The notes: generated from the sequence alone by a model not told the origin. Shown: positions 17,849 to 26,558, counted from the stretch's first letter. The stretch: 64,000 nucleotides of DNA from Aminobacter niigataensis (GCF_014200015.1 NZ_JACHOT010000001.1:1426001-1490000); one strand, 5' to 3'. A program made the numbers and translations.

Positions 17849-18829
17849 CTATCTTGCTGCCAGCATCCAGTTGAGCGTCTCGCGCCAGTCGGTCATGCGG
17901 ATCGGCGTACCGTGGGTGCCGGTCTCGAAACGCACGAAACGCACGGGGTAACCCGGCTTCTTGGCAAGGATCGAGCGGAAGAACGCCTCCTGCTTTTCCA
18001 CCGGGAAGACCGGGTCCTTGCTGCCCTGGGCGAAAAACACCGGCACCTTGGCCGCAAAAGCCGGAGACTTGAGAAAACCGTCCTCCCACAGCGAGCCAAG
18101 CAGCATCAGCCCGCTCAACTGCTTGGCCGCCCCGGCGTCACGGGCCAGTCCCCAGCACAGCGCCCCACCCATCGAGCCGCAGGCGACAACGACCTTTGCG
18201 CCAGGGGATTGGGCTGCGTAGTGCTCGATCAGGGCAGCTACCTCTGAAACACCCTTGTCGCCGAAGTCGGAAAAGTCAGGTGACAGATAGAGCCCGCCAT
18301 TGGCGACCATCAGGTTCTTGATACGGTTGAAGTTGCCGCCGAAGGTGAAGTCGTCGACGCCCTGCTTGCGGCTGCCGCCCTGGCCGTGGAGGTAGAGCAC
18401 GATGACCGACGCGCCCTCGGTCTTGCCCACTGCGACATGCCTGATTTCGCCGGCGTCGGTCCTTAACACCAGGTCCTGCTGCACCTTGCGCACGCCGGTC
18501 GAGACATACTTGCCCTGGACCCTGCGCTCAGGCACCTGGTCGCGCTCGTTGATGTCGCGCATCTCCTGGTAATCGACGACGCGGTAGGTATCGCCCTCGG
18601 AGGACAGGATCGCCGGATAGGCAAAGAGGTCGTCCTTGTAGGGCGCGAGGGTTTGGGCATGGGCGGGAGAGGCAACTGATGCGGCGAGAACAAGCGGCAG
18701 AACGAAGTGGCGTATGCTGACTTGCAGCCAAGCGCTACACGTTGCCCCCCTCTGTCCTGCCGGACTGTCCGGCAGGACAGAGGGGGGCGCGAAGGAATGC
18801 GACTTCGATTTGAAAGCGTTGAGAACCAT
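17849..18829 (-). CDS. Alpha/beta hydrolase-fold protein with displaced start region
   Basis: The conserved body contains an alpha/beta hydrolase fold: VIVLYLHGQGGSRKQG, the nucleophile elbow CGSMGG, the acid in AQGSKDPVFP and the histidine in FETGTHGTP. A strong signal peptide (IRHFVLPLVLAASVASPAHA) precedes this body, but no ATG, GTG or TTG stands directly before it in frame. The nearest usable starts are an ATG at 18829 and a TTG at 18874. Both lie beyond a 45-base perfect palindrome that is translated in this frame. The listed start is the ATG; the true start is uncertain and the N-terminus may have been altered by insertion of the palindrome. Substrate unknown. Confidence 0.7.
   Translation of the reverse strand: MVLNAFKSKSHSFAPPSVLPDSPAGQRGATCSAWLQVSIRHFVLPLVLAASVASPAHAQTLAPYKDDLFAYPAILSSEGDTYRVVDYQEMRDINERDQVPERRVQGKYVSTGVRKVQQDLVLRTDAGEIRHVAVGKTEGASVIVLYLHGQGGSRKQGVDDFTFGGNFNRIKNLMVANGGLYLSPDFSDFGDKGVSEVAALIEHYAAQSPGAKVVVACGSMGGALCWGLARDAGAAKQLSGLMLLGSLWEDGFLKSPAFAAKVPVFFAQGSKDPVFPVEKQEAFFRSILAKKPGYPVRFVRFETGTHGTPIRMTDWRETLNWMLAAR
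18744..18788. repeat. 45-base perfect palindrome (21-bp arms, 3-base loop)
   Basis: Left arm starts GCCCCCCTCTGTCCTGCC and continues GGA; after a CTG loop the right arm is its exact reverse complement. It lies in the 5' part of the hydrolase gene and about 80 bases past the stop of the MobA-fusion gene, which is read in the same direction. The arm sequence is a type I recall from Mesorhizobium intergenic repeats. It could also act as a terminator stem. Confidence 0.85.
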
Positions 18830-18870
18830 CACCAAGGGTTGGCTGGCCAACAGGCCCTTTGTCAACACGC

Positions 18871-20481
18871 TCAATCCTGCAGCACCCCGCCCGCTCCTTC
18901 GAGCGCCTCGGGCGTGTCGACATCGACAGCCGCCCCTGCGCCGATCTCGACGTCGATCACATCGACACCCTCGGCCTCGACCAGATGCCGGGCGCCGGTG
19001 TCGCCTTCGAGGTGGGCGACCGCAGGGAACAAAGACCGGGGCAGGATGACCGGGTTGCCGCGCTTGCCGTCGTGGGTGGCGCGAACCACGGCGCGGCCCT
19101 CGGCGCGTTCGAAAGCCTCGATCAGCCGGTCGAGGTCGGCTGGCAGCACCTCGGGCATGTCGCCAAGCACGATCAGCGCGCCGGCGGCATCCTCGGGAAG
19201 TACCGCGACGCCCGCCTTGAGCGAACTGGCGAGACCGGAAACGAAATCGGCATTGTGCGCAACCGGAATGTCGAGGCCTGTAAGTGCCTCACGGATACGA
19301 GCCGCCTGATGGCCGGTCACCACGACAGTGCTTTCGGCCTTCGATGCGAGCACCCGCTCGGCCGTGCGGCGCACCAGCGGCTTGCCCTGGAACAGCGCCA
19401 GCAGCTTGTTGGGTCCGCCCATGCGATTGGAGCGGCCGGCAGCGAGCAGCACCGCATGGACTCTCCGCACCGGCGGAATGGCAGACAGATCGCGCGGCTG
19501 CGGACGCGTCTGGATTTCCATCAGCAAACCTCCGACGCCCATGCCGCCGATGTCGGCCGCAGTCACCTCAAGTCCTGAAATCAGCCGGTCAAGCACCCAG
19601 TCGAAGCCGTTTTCCTTGGGGCTGCGGGCGCAGCCGGGCGCGCCGATGACCGCCGTTGCTCCGATATGACCCAGCACCAGAAGATTGCCGGGATCGACCG
19701 GCATGCCGGAACGGACAACTGTGCCGCCGGCTGCCCGGATCGCAGCCGGGATGACATCATCGAAATCGCTCAGCGCCGAAGCGCCGAAGATCACGACCAT
19801 GTCGTGCTCACGGGCCAGCGCCCTCGCCGCCTCGGCCACGGCCGAGGCTTCGTGGGGGGTACGGCGCTCGGCGGTCAGCCGGCTGCCCGAACGTGCCAGC
19901 CGCTGTTCGGTCAGGCGCGCGGTCTTGTCGAGCACGCTTGCCTTGACGCTCGGCAGCACCGTCTGGATGACGCCGACACGCTTCGGCACGAACGGATTGA
20001 CGGCGAAGATCTCGCTTCGCTCGCAAAGCGCGGTTGCCTGCCGCACGAGATAACCGGCGACAGCGAAGGGAATGATCTTCACCGTCGCGACCATCTGGCC
20101 CTTTTCGACGGTGGCGTGCCGGGCGAGCGTGGCAACGGTGATCGACGGATCGATGGCGTTGATGGCGTCGACGAGGCCAGCGTCCACCGTGAAAACACCG
20201 GCTTCCCGCGCATGCAGATTGACCCGGCCCGTCGCCGCCGGCTTCACCTCGACATGACGATGCCGCATGCTTGCCGCGATAGTCTCGGCTGCAGCGTCCT
20301 CGCCGAGGTCGCCGGGCTCCAGCACCGCGACGACGATCTCGGTCAGGCCCGCAGCCGCCAGGATGGCGATGTCTGCGGCACCGAGCACATGAGCCTTGCG
20401 GTAGCGACGGTCCCCTGCACTGGTTGAATGAGCCAGGACCGCGCCCTCTGCCTGTTCGACTGAGATGGAGCCGAATTTCAC
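18871..20481 (-). CDS. Molybdopterin-binding / MobA-like nucleotidyltransferase fusion
   Basis: 536 residues in two parts. Residues 1-330 resemble the MoeA/MogA molybdopterin-binding fold (ILVFGASALSDFDDVIPAA-type segment seen as VVIFGASALSDFDDVIPAAI, then VGAPGCARSPKENGFDWVLD). Residues 335-536 are a MobA/MocA-like NTP transferase (AVLLAAGRSNRMGGPNKLL with the glycine-rich nucleotide loop, then LIVLGDMPEVLPADL). This fusion attaches a nucleotide (likely cytidine) to molybdopterin for xanthine/CO-dehydrogenase type enzymes. The GTG start overlaps the upstream XdhC stop (GTGA), showing translational coupling. Confidence 0.88.
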   Translation of the reverse strand: MKFGSISVEQAEGAVLAHSTSAGDRRYRKAHVLGAADIAILAAAGLTEIVVAVLEPGDLGEDAAAETIAASMRHRHVEVKPAATGRVNLHAREAGVFTVDAGLVDAINAIDPSITVATLARHATVEKGQMVATVKIIPFAVAGYLVRQATALCERSEIFAVNPFVPKRVGVIQTVLPSVKASVLDKTARLTEQRLARSGSRLTAERRTPHEASAVAEAARALAREHDMVVIFGASALSDFDDVIPAAIRAAGGTVVRSGMPVDPGNLLVLGHIGATAVIGAPGCARSPKENGFDWVLDRLISGLEVTAADIGGMGVGGLLMEIQTRPQPRDLSAIPPVRRVHAVLLAAGRSNRMGGPNKLLALFQGKPLVRRTAERVLASKAESTVVVTGHQAARIREALTGLDIPVAHNADFVSGLASSLKAGVAVLPEDAAGALIVLGDMPEVLPADLDRLIEAFERAEGRAVVRATHDGKRGNPVILPRSLFPAVAHLEGDTGARHLVEAEGVDVIDVEIGAGAAVDVDTPEALEGAGGVLQD

Positions 20482-21188
20482 GCCGCCTCGCTTTTTGCCT
20501 TGGCGCCAAGCCCGCGCGAACGGAATGCGGCGATGACCTGCGCCAGGACCGCGACAGCAATCTCGGCCGGGTTGGCCGCACCGATATCGATACCGATCGG
20601 CGCATTGATGCTTTCGATCTGGGTAGGTGTCGCCCCCATGCCGAGAAGGCGCTCGACGCGCTTGGCGTGGGTCTTGCGGCTGCCCAGGGCGCCAACATAG
20701 AAGCACTCGGCATCAAGGGCTGCCTTGAGCGCGAAATCGTCGATCTTGGGATCATGCGTCACCGCCGCCAGCGCGGCATAGCGGTCGAGCGGGCAATGTT
20801 TCAAGACGTCCTCGGGCCATTCGGCATGGAGGGTGACGTCGGGAAAGCGATCGTCGCTGGCAAAGGCCGTGCGCGGATCGATGATCTCCAACGGAAAACC
20901 AGCAATCTTGGCCATCGGCGCCAGCGCCTGGCTGATGTGCACGGCGCCGACGACCACCAGCCGCGGCTGCGGCAGATGCACGTTGAGGAAGAATTGGCGA
21001 CCCTCGGCCTCGGCCGTGCCGGAAAGGCCGGTGCGGAAGGCCCTGGAGATCGCCTCGCCGAGATCGCCCGCGACGACATCGCCCTCCTTGACGACACGGT
21101 CGCGGCCGTCGCCCATGTCGGTGACCAGGATGGCCGCACGTCGCGCGCGGCGCTCGGCATTCAACGTCTTCAGTGCAAACGGATCCAT
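20478..21188 (-). CDS. XdhC/CoxI family protein, Rossmann (C-terminal type) domain
   Basis: 236 residues. RLVVVGAVHISQALAPMAKI is the Rossmann-type nucleotide-binding segment (usually with GAGH), followed by VTHDPKIDDFALKAAL and YVGALGSRKTHAKRVERL, and the terminal GLDIGAANPAEIAVAVLA-like stretch (here GIDIGAANPAEIAVAVLAQV). These are the hallmarks of the XdhC C-terminal domain, which in Mo-hydroxylase systems inserts sulfurated Moco. The start at ATG 21186-21188 lies 5 bases after the preceding gene. It overlaps the MobA fusion by 4 bases. Confidence 0.9.
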   Translation of the reverse strand: MDPFALKTLNAERRARRAAILVTDMGDGRDRVVKEGDVVAGDLGEAISRAFRTGLSGTAEAEGRQFFLNVHLPQPRLVVVGAVHISQALAPMAKIAGFPLEIIDPRTAFASDDRFPDVTLHAEWPEDVLKHCPLDRYAALAAVTHDPKIDDFALKAALDAECFYVGALGSRKTHAKRVERLLGMGATPTQIESINAPIGIDIGAANPAEIAVAVLAQVIAAFRSRGLGAKAKSEAA

Positions 21189-21193
21189 CGCTC

Positions 21194-21529
21194 TCAGCCC
21201 AGCCGCTCGACATAGACCCGGATACGGCCGCCACAGGACAGGCCGACCTGCCATGCCGTCTCGTCGGCAACGCCGAATTCGAGCATCTTCGGCTGGCCGC
21301 TGCCGATCACGTCGAGCGCTTCGGAAATCACGGCACCCTCGACACAGCCGCCTGAGACCGAGCCGTGAAAGGTGCCTTCGGCGTCGATGACGAGATGGCT
21401 GCCAACGGGACGCGGCGCCGAACCCCAGGTCTCGACCACGGTGGCAATGGCGACGTCCTTGCCGTCCTTCATCCAGCCTTCGGCGATGATTAGAGGATCG
21501 CGGGCCTCATCGAGAAACTTGCTTGGCAT
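21194..21529 (-). CDS. XdhC family protein, N-terminal (CoxI) domain
   Basis: 111 residues matching only the XdhC N-terminal domain. Segments VAIATVVETWGSAPRPVGSH, GTFHGSVSGGCVEGAVISEA and the Cys-containing GLSCGGRIRVYVE end are characteristic; the cysteines of SGGCVEG and LSCGG are the probable functional thiols. In many organisms both domains are on one ~330-residue chain; here they are on two adjacent genes 5 bases apart. It follows the CoxE-like gene by 18 bases. Confidence 0.9.
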   Translation of the reverse strand: MPSKFLDEARDPLIIAEGWMKDGKDVAIATVVETWGSAPRPVGSHLVIDAEGTFHGSVSGGCVEGAVISEALDVIGSGQPKMLEFGVADETAWQVGLSCGGRIRVYVERLG

Positions 21530-21547
21530 GGAACCTCCTTCACGACC

Positions 21548-22792
21548 TTACGCCGCCCGGCGCTGGCCGTCGATGATCCACAATCTGGGGTCGCTTTGGC
21601 GCGATGCGGGCGCGCCGAGCGACGCGCAGAGATCGCCCAGTGCGTTCAGATTATGCACCGGACGGAACTCGTCGACATAAGGCAGCATGGCACGAACGCC
21701 GCGAGCGCGCGCCTCGAAACCATCGAAACGCAGCAGCGGATTGAGCCAGATCAGCCGGCGGCAGGATTTTTTCAGCCGCTCCATCTCTTCGGAGAGGCCC
21801 GCAACATCGTCGCGCTCGAGCCCGTCGGTGATGAGCAGGACGACCGCGCCCTGCCCGAGCACGCGACGCGACCACAGCCGGTTGAACTCGCCGAGCGTGT
21901 CGCCGATGCGGGTGCCGCCCGACCAGTCCTTGACCGCAGCGGAACAGTCGGCGAGCGCAGCATCGGGGTCGCGGTGGCGCATCTGGCGGGTCAGGTTGGT
22001 GAGCCTCGTGCCGAAGACGAAGGTGTGAACCCGCCGCCGCTTCTCCGTCAGCGCATGCAGGAAATGCAGGAAGATGCGCGTGTACTGGCTCATCGAACCG
22101 GAAATGTCGGCAAGCACCACCAAGGGCGGATGCACTTCGCGGACGGAACGGAATTTGGGCAGGATCAACTGGCCGCCGGTTCGAGCAGCCGCGCGCATCA
22201 TGGCGCGCGGATCGACTTTGGCACCATGCGGGTCGGGCTTGAAGCGGCGGGTGCGCACGGTGTCGAAAGGCAGCCGAAGTGCTGCGATCTCGCGCCGCGC
22301 CTCTGACACCTCGCGGGCCGTCATCTGGGCGAAATCCTTGGCCCGTAGCATCTCGTTGCCCGACACGGTGAAACGGGCATCGACCTCGATCTCGGGAATT
22401 TCGCGCGGCGGCTGGTTTTTCTGGTGGCCTTCGAACATCGCCTGGCTGACGCGGTTTTCGGCGGCACGCGGCTTCTGCTTCTCGCGATTGTCGGGCGCGA
22501 CGGGCGAAAACATCGCCAGCATCTTCTCGATCAGCTCACGCGATTTCCAGAACAGCCGGAAAGCCTCGTCGAAGGTCGGGTGATCCTCGTGGCGGGTGAC
22601 CAGCACGGCATGCAGCGTCCAGTAGAAGTCGTCGCGCGAGCCGATGCCTGCGGCGAGCACGGCCTCGATGGCGTCCTTGACCGAGGCGGGGCCGACCCGC
22701 ATGCCGGCCTTGCGCAGGGCGCGGGCGAAATAGACGATGTTGTCGGCGATGCGGCCGTCGGGCTTGGCGGTGTCGATCACGGACACGTCCAT
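21548..22792 (-). CDS. CoxE-like VWA domain protein
   Basis: 414-residue cytosolic protein of the CoxE family. The C-terminal half is a von Willebrand A domain with an intact MIDAS start DISGSMSQ, TFVFGTRLTNLTRQM, and DWSGGTRIGDTL and LLITDGLERDD. In carboxydotrophs CoxE works with the MoxR ATPase CoxD in building the [CuSMoO2] or Mo-cofactor centre of the dehydrogenase. The ATG at 22790-22792 (after AGGG, 7 bases) is preferred over a GTG one codon earlier. It lies 9 bases after coxD. Confidence 0.9.
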   Translation of the reverse strand: MDVSVIDTAKPDGRIADNIVYFARALRKAGMRVGPASVKDAIEAVLAAGIGSRDDFYWTLHAVLVTRHEDHPTFDEAFRLFWKSRELIEKMLAMFSPVAPDNREKQKPRAAENRVSQAMFEGHQKNQPPREIPEIEVDARFTVSGNEMLRAKDFAQMTAREVSEARREIAALRLPFDTVRTRRFKPDPHGAKVDPRAMMRAAARTGGQLILPKFRSVREVHPPLVVLADISGSMSQYTRIFLHFLHALTEKRRRVHTFVFGTRLTNLTRQMRHRDPDAALADCSAAVKDWSGGTRIGDTLGEFNRLWSRRVLGQGAVVLLITDGLERDDVAGLSEEMERLKKSCRRLIWLNPLLRFDGFEARARGVRAMLPYVDEFRPVHNLNALGDLCASLGAPASRQSDPRLWIIDGQRRAA

Positions 22793-22801
22793 CACTGCAC
22801 C

Positions 22802-23731
22802 CTACTCCGCCGCCGCCAGCTCCGCCTTCACCTCGTTGAGGATACGGCGGCCTTCGCCCTGCTCGATCCGGGCAATGTCGTCCTGGTACTTCAAGAGCAC
22901 GCCTATCGTGTCCGAAATCGTCTCGGGATCGAGCGCGACCTTGTCGAGTTCGGTCAACGCACTTGCCCAGTCGATGGTTTCGGCGACGCCGGGCACCTTG
23001 AACAGCTCGATCTCGCGCAGCCGCTGGATGAAACGCACAACCTCGTGGGAAAGCCGCTGGTTGGCCTGGGGCACCTTGCGGCGGACGATCTCGAGCTCGC
23101 GCTCGGCATTGGGATAATCGACCCAATGGTAGAGGCAGCGGCGCTTGAGAGCGTCGTGGATCTCGCGGGTGCGGTTCGTGGTGATGATGACGATCGGCGG
23201 CTCTTCCGCCTTGATCGTGCCGAGCTCGGGCACCGTCACCTGGTAGTCGGAGAGGATTTCGAGCAGGAAGGCTTCGAAAGCCTCGTCGGTACGGTCGAGC
23301 TCGTCGATGAGGAACACCGGGGCAGCACCGGCCTTGCCGGTCAGCGCATCGAGCACCGGTCGGCGGATCAGATATTTCTCGGAAAAGACGTTCTTCTCCA
23401 TGTCGGAGCGATCGACCTTGCCGACAGCCTCCTCCATGCGGATCTCGATCATCTGCGCCGCATAGTTCCACTCGTAGACGGCGGACGAGACGTCGAGCCC
23501 TTCATAGCATTGCAGCCGGATCAGCCGGCGGCCGAGCGCGCTCGCCAGCACCTTGGCGATCTCGGTCTTGCCGACACCCGCCTCGCCCTCGAGAAAGAGC
23601 GGCCGATTCATGCGCAGCGCCAGGAACAGCACCGTCGCCAAGGCCCGGTCGGCGACGTAGTCGGCGCCGGTCAACAGCTCGAGCGTCTCGTCGATCGTTT
23701 GCGGGATGGGACGAGGCGTACGGTCGGTCAT
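22802..23731 (-). CDS. CoxD-like MoxR family AAA+ ATPase
   Basis: 309-residue AAA+ ATPase. Walker A is LEGEAGVGKTEIAKVL and Walker B is VFLIDELDRTDEAFEAFLLE, followed by sensor 1 IVIITTNRTREIHDALKRRC. In CO dehydrogenase maturation CoxD is a chaperone that unfolds or remodels the apo-enzyme, with CoxE. It heads the likely five-gene operon coxD-coxE-xdhC(N)-xdhC(C)-mobA fusion. No structural Mo-hydroxylase subunits are in the window. Confidence 0.92.
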   Translation of the reverse strand: MTDRTPRPIPQTIDETLELLTGADYVADRALATVLFLALRMNRPLFLEGEAGVGKTEIAKVLASALGRRLIRLQCYEGLDVSSAVYEWNYAAQMIEIRMEEAVGKVDRSDMEKNVFSEKYLIRRPVLDALTGKAGAAPVFLIDELDRTDEAFEAFLLEILSDYQVTVPELGTIKAEEPPIVIITTNRTREIHDALKRRCLYHWVDYPNAERELEIVRRKVPQANQRLSHEVVRFIQRLREIELFKVPGVAETIDWASALTELDKVALDPETISDTIGVLLKYQDDIARIEQGEGRRILNEVKAELAAAE

Positions 23732-23751
23732 GGCGCTTCCGGGGAGACGGC

Positions 23752-24246
23752 CTACAGCACGTGGTAGCTGCGGCCGTGATAGACGAGTGGGCGGAGGTTA
23801 TCGCCGATGCGCAGGCCTGTCACCTTGCCAAACATGACGCGATGGGTGGCCAGTTCCTTGGTGTCGACCAGTTCGCAGTCGAACACCGCGACCGCGCCGA
23901 TCAATGCAGGTGCCCCGGAGGCCAGGACCTCCCATTCGCCAAGCGCGAATCGCTGTTCCGGCGGCAGGCCGGTGACGCCGGAAAAGGCGACGGCGAGCGG
24001 CTCGTGCTTCGCGGCAAGCGTGTTGAGGGCAAAATTGCCGTTCTCGATGAAAGCATCGTTCTTGGGATTTTCGCGATTGACGCAGACCAGCACCATCGGC
24101 GGAGCGTCCGAAACCGAGCAGGCGGCGATGACGGTTGCGCCACGCTTGCCGGCCACACCATCGGTTGTCACCAGATGAACGGCGCCGGCAAAGTGGCTCA
24201 TGGCGTCGCGGTAGGCCTGAGGCCCGACTTCAAACTTCTTCAGCAA
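23752..24246 (-). CDS. Flavin reductase family protein (FMN-binding)
   Basis: 164-residue flavin reductase-like domain, the kind that supplies reduced FMN/FAD to a partner monooxygenase. HFAGAVHLVTTDG, GATVIAACSVSDAPPMVLVC and FALNTLAAKHEPLAVAFSG match the family's flavin-binding core. No upstream ATG gives the usual length; the TTG at 24244-24246 with AGGAAA upstream gives a normal 164 residues, so it was chosen over an in-frame internal ATG. It lies 20 bases ahead of the MoxR gene on the same strand but may be an unrelated passenger. Divergent from the binding-protein gene. Confidence 0.82.
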   Translation of the reverse strand: MLKKFEVGPQAYRDAMSHFAGAVHLVTTDGVAGKRGATVIAACSVSDAPPMVLVCVNRENPKNDAFIENGNFALNTLAAKHEPLAVAFSGVTGLPPEQRFALGEWEVLASGAPALIGAVAVFDCELVDTKELATHRVMFGKVTGLRIGDNLRPLVYHGRSYHVL

Positions 24247-24390
24247 GGCGTTTTCCTGCAATGATCCCTGAGGGCTATATATGCCCGCATCATTGGGCTC
24301 ACAAGCAAGTGGGCACAAGCACATTGCGCTTATACGGGCCAGGCAGTAGGTCAAAGACATCGCGTAAACTTGCGCGCGCAGAGGATTTTA

Positions 24391-25473
24391 TTGGACCGAA
24401 TGCGATCCGCAACTGCCATCGCCACTGCCCTGGCCGCATCGTTGGTGACGCTGGCTGCCCAGGCCGAGCCGTTGAAGATCGGCGTGGCGGCGCCGCTTTC
24501 CGGCCCGTCGGGCATTCTCGGCGAGCAGATCAAGATCGGCGCGTCGCTCGCGGCCGCGCATGACGGGTTATCGCTCGAGATCGCCGACGACCAGTGCACG
24601 GCAGAAGGCGGGGCCAAGACGGCAAAGCGCTTTGTCGACGCCAAGGTGACCGTGGTCACGGGGTTTCTGTGCACCGAAGCGATAGAAGCAGCACTGCCGG
24701 TCCTCAAGGATGCGCAGATACCTGTCATCACCGTCGGCGTGCGCACCGACAGCCTGACCGACCGGCATGACAAGACCGGCTGGCAGGTGTTCCGGCTTGG
24801 ACCGCGCGGCGACGGCGAGCGCGAGGCGGCGGCTTCGCTTCTGACGCGGCTGTGGACCGACGAACTGTTCGCCATCGTCGACGACGGCACCATCTATGGC
24901 CGCGAACTTGCCGAGAGCTTTCGGGCGAGTGCCGAACAGGCGGGGCTGAAACCGGTGTTCCTGGACACCTTCAGGCCGCAGCTCGACAACCAGGTCGCGC
25001 TGATCGGCCGGCTGCGCAAGGCGGGTGCGACGCATGTGTTCGTCGGCGGCGACGGTGAAGATGTCGCCGTGATGGGCCGCGATGCGGCATCGCTGGGCGC
25101 CGAAATCGTGTTTGCCGGCGGCGATACCCTGCGCGTGGCGGATCGGACAGTCCGTCCGGCCGAAGGCACGCTGATGATCGCGGCTCCGGAATGGTCCGAC
25201 ATGGCGAGCCCCGACGTGCTGGCGGCGTTCGAGACTGCAAAGGCGGTGACGGACGGCTACGCCCTGCCTGCCTATGCAGCGGTGGAAATCGCACGTGCGG
25301 CTGCAGATCTAGCCACGTCGTCGGGAAAACCGGTCGCGGGCGTGTTGGCCGGTACAGACTTCGATACGGCCATCGGAAAAATCCGGTTCGACGCCAAGGG
25401 CGACCTGAGCGAAAACCCGTTCCGCCTGTTCCGCTTCGACGGGACAAGCTACGTGCCTGCAGAGACCGAATGA
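24391..25473 (+). CDS. Branched-chain-type ABC transporter substrate-binding protein
   Basis: 360-residue secreted periplasmic binding protein. A signal peptide ends in LAAQAEP; the mature start KIGVAAPLSGPSGILGEQI is typical of the Leu/Ile/Val-binding (type 1) family. Later strands (THVFVGGDGEDVAVMGRDA) also fit. The TTG at 24391 has GAGGA 5 bases upstream and is preferred; the ATG at 24400 is an alternative. No permease or ATPase genes follow. Instead its stop overlaps the start of a P1 peptidase (ATGA), which suggests the ligand is connected with peptide or amide hydrolysis. Confidence 0.85.
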   Translation: MDRMRSATAIATALAASLVTLAAQAEPLKIGVAAPLSGPSGILGEQIKIGASLAAAHDGLSLEIADDQCTAEGGAKTAKRFVDAKVTVVTGFLCTEAIEAALPVLKDAQIPVITVGVRTDSLTDRHDKTGWQVFRLGPRGDGEREAAASLLTRLWTDELFAIVDDGTIYGRELAESFRASAEQAGLKPVFLDTFRPQLDNQVALIGRLRKAGATHVFVGGDGEDVAVMGRDAASLGAEIVFAGGDTLRVADRTVRPAEGTLMIAAPEWSDMASPDVLAAFETAKAVTDGYALPAYAAVEIARAAADLATSSGKPVAGVLAGTDFDTAIGKIRFDAKGDLSENPFRLFRFDGTSYVPAETE

Positions 25474-26483
25474 TGCTGAAAGCGGGACCGCTCAACCTGA
25501 TCACCGACGTCGCTGGCCTGCGGGTCGGCAATACCGCCGATGAAAAGGCGAAGTCGGGCGTGACCGTGGTTTTGTGCGACACGCCGGCAACGGCGGCCGT
25601 GCAGGTGCTGGGCGGCGCACCGGGAACGCGCGAGACCGACCTTCTCGAGGCGCACAACACTGTCGAGACCGTCAATGCGATAACGCTTGCCGGCGGCTCC
25701 GCCTTCGGCCTCGACGCGGCATCGGGCGTGCAGGCTGCCCTTCGCGAAAAAGGCATCGGCTTTGCCATACGCGACCAGATCATCCCGATCGTGCCGGCGG
25801 CGATCCTGTTCGACATGCTGAACGGCGGCGACAAGGACTGGGGCCGCTACCCGCCCTATCGCGAGCTCGGCTATGACGCCGCGCAGTCCGCCGGCCGCGA
25901 ATTCGCGCTCGGCACCACGGGCGCCGGCACCGGCGCGCTGACGGCGGGGCTCAAGGGCGGGCTGGGTTCTGCCTCGACCGTGCTGCCCAACGGCGTGACG
26001 GTCGGCGCGCTGGTTGCCGTGAACGCCACCGGCTCAGTGACGGTCGGACGCTCCAGGCACTTCTGGGCCGCACCTTTCGAACTGGACGGCGAGTTCGGCG
26101 GTCTGGGCTACCCCTCGCCGATGCCGGCGGACGCCGCCCGCGTGTTCAAGAAATACGAGAACGAAAACAGTGCCGTGGCCAACACCACCATCGCTGTGAT
26201 CGCCACCGACGCGGTGCTGACCAAGGCCGCCGCCAAGCGGCTGGCGATTGCGGCGCATGACGGCTTCACCCGCGCCATCTGGCCGGTGCACACACCGTTC
26301 GACGGCGATCTGGTGTTTGCGCTGGCGACGGGCGCGAGCGGGATCGAGGTCGGGCAGGCCGACGTCGTCGACTTTTTCGCCGCAGCAGCCTCGACCATGG
26401 CGCGGGCGATCGCGCGCGGCGTGCATGCCGCATCCGCCGCGCCCGGCGACATAATGCCTGTGTGGTCGGCACGCACTGGATGA
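25470..26483 (+). CDS. P1 family peptidase (DmpA/S58 aminopeptidase-like)
   Basis: 337-residue N-terminal-nucleophile peptidase. The family's beta-sandwich signature is seen in NLITDVAGLRVGNT, NAITLAGGSAFGLDAASGV, and GTTGAGTGALTAGLKGGLGS. The VANTTIAVIATDAVL segment holds the conserved Asn-Thr at which the precursor self-cleaves to expose the catalytic Thr (by family analogy). Related enzymes cut D- or L-aminopeptide or beta-peptide bonds. The ATG overlaps the binding-protein stop by 4 bases, so the two are translationally coupled. Confidence 0.9.
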   Translation: MMLKAGPLNLITDVAGLRVGNTADEKAKSGVTVVLCDTPATAAVQVLGGAPGTRETDLLEAHNTVETVNAITLAGGSAFGLDAASGVQAALREKGIGFAIRDQIIPIVPAAILFDMLNGGDKDWGRYPPYRELGYDAAQSAGREFALGTTGAGTGALTAGLKGGLGSASTVLPNGVTVGALVAVNATGSVTVGRSRHFWAAPFELDGEFGGLGYPSPMPADAARVFKKYENENSAVANTTIAVIATDAVLTKAAAKRLAIAAHDGFTRAIWPVHTPFDGDLVFALATGASGIEVGQADVVDFFAAAASTMARAIARGVHAASAAPGDIMPVWSARTG

Positions 26484-26558
26484 CCTGAAGTCCTTTATTG
26501 ACGGTATCTTAGCGCTTTCGCCTGAAAAATTGATTCAATCGGAAAGAGGGGCACGGCG

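Noticed and set aside
22424-23767. A 447-codon frame antisense to coxE and coxD
   Set aside because: Shadow of two real genes with Walker and MIDAS motifs.
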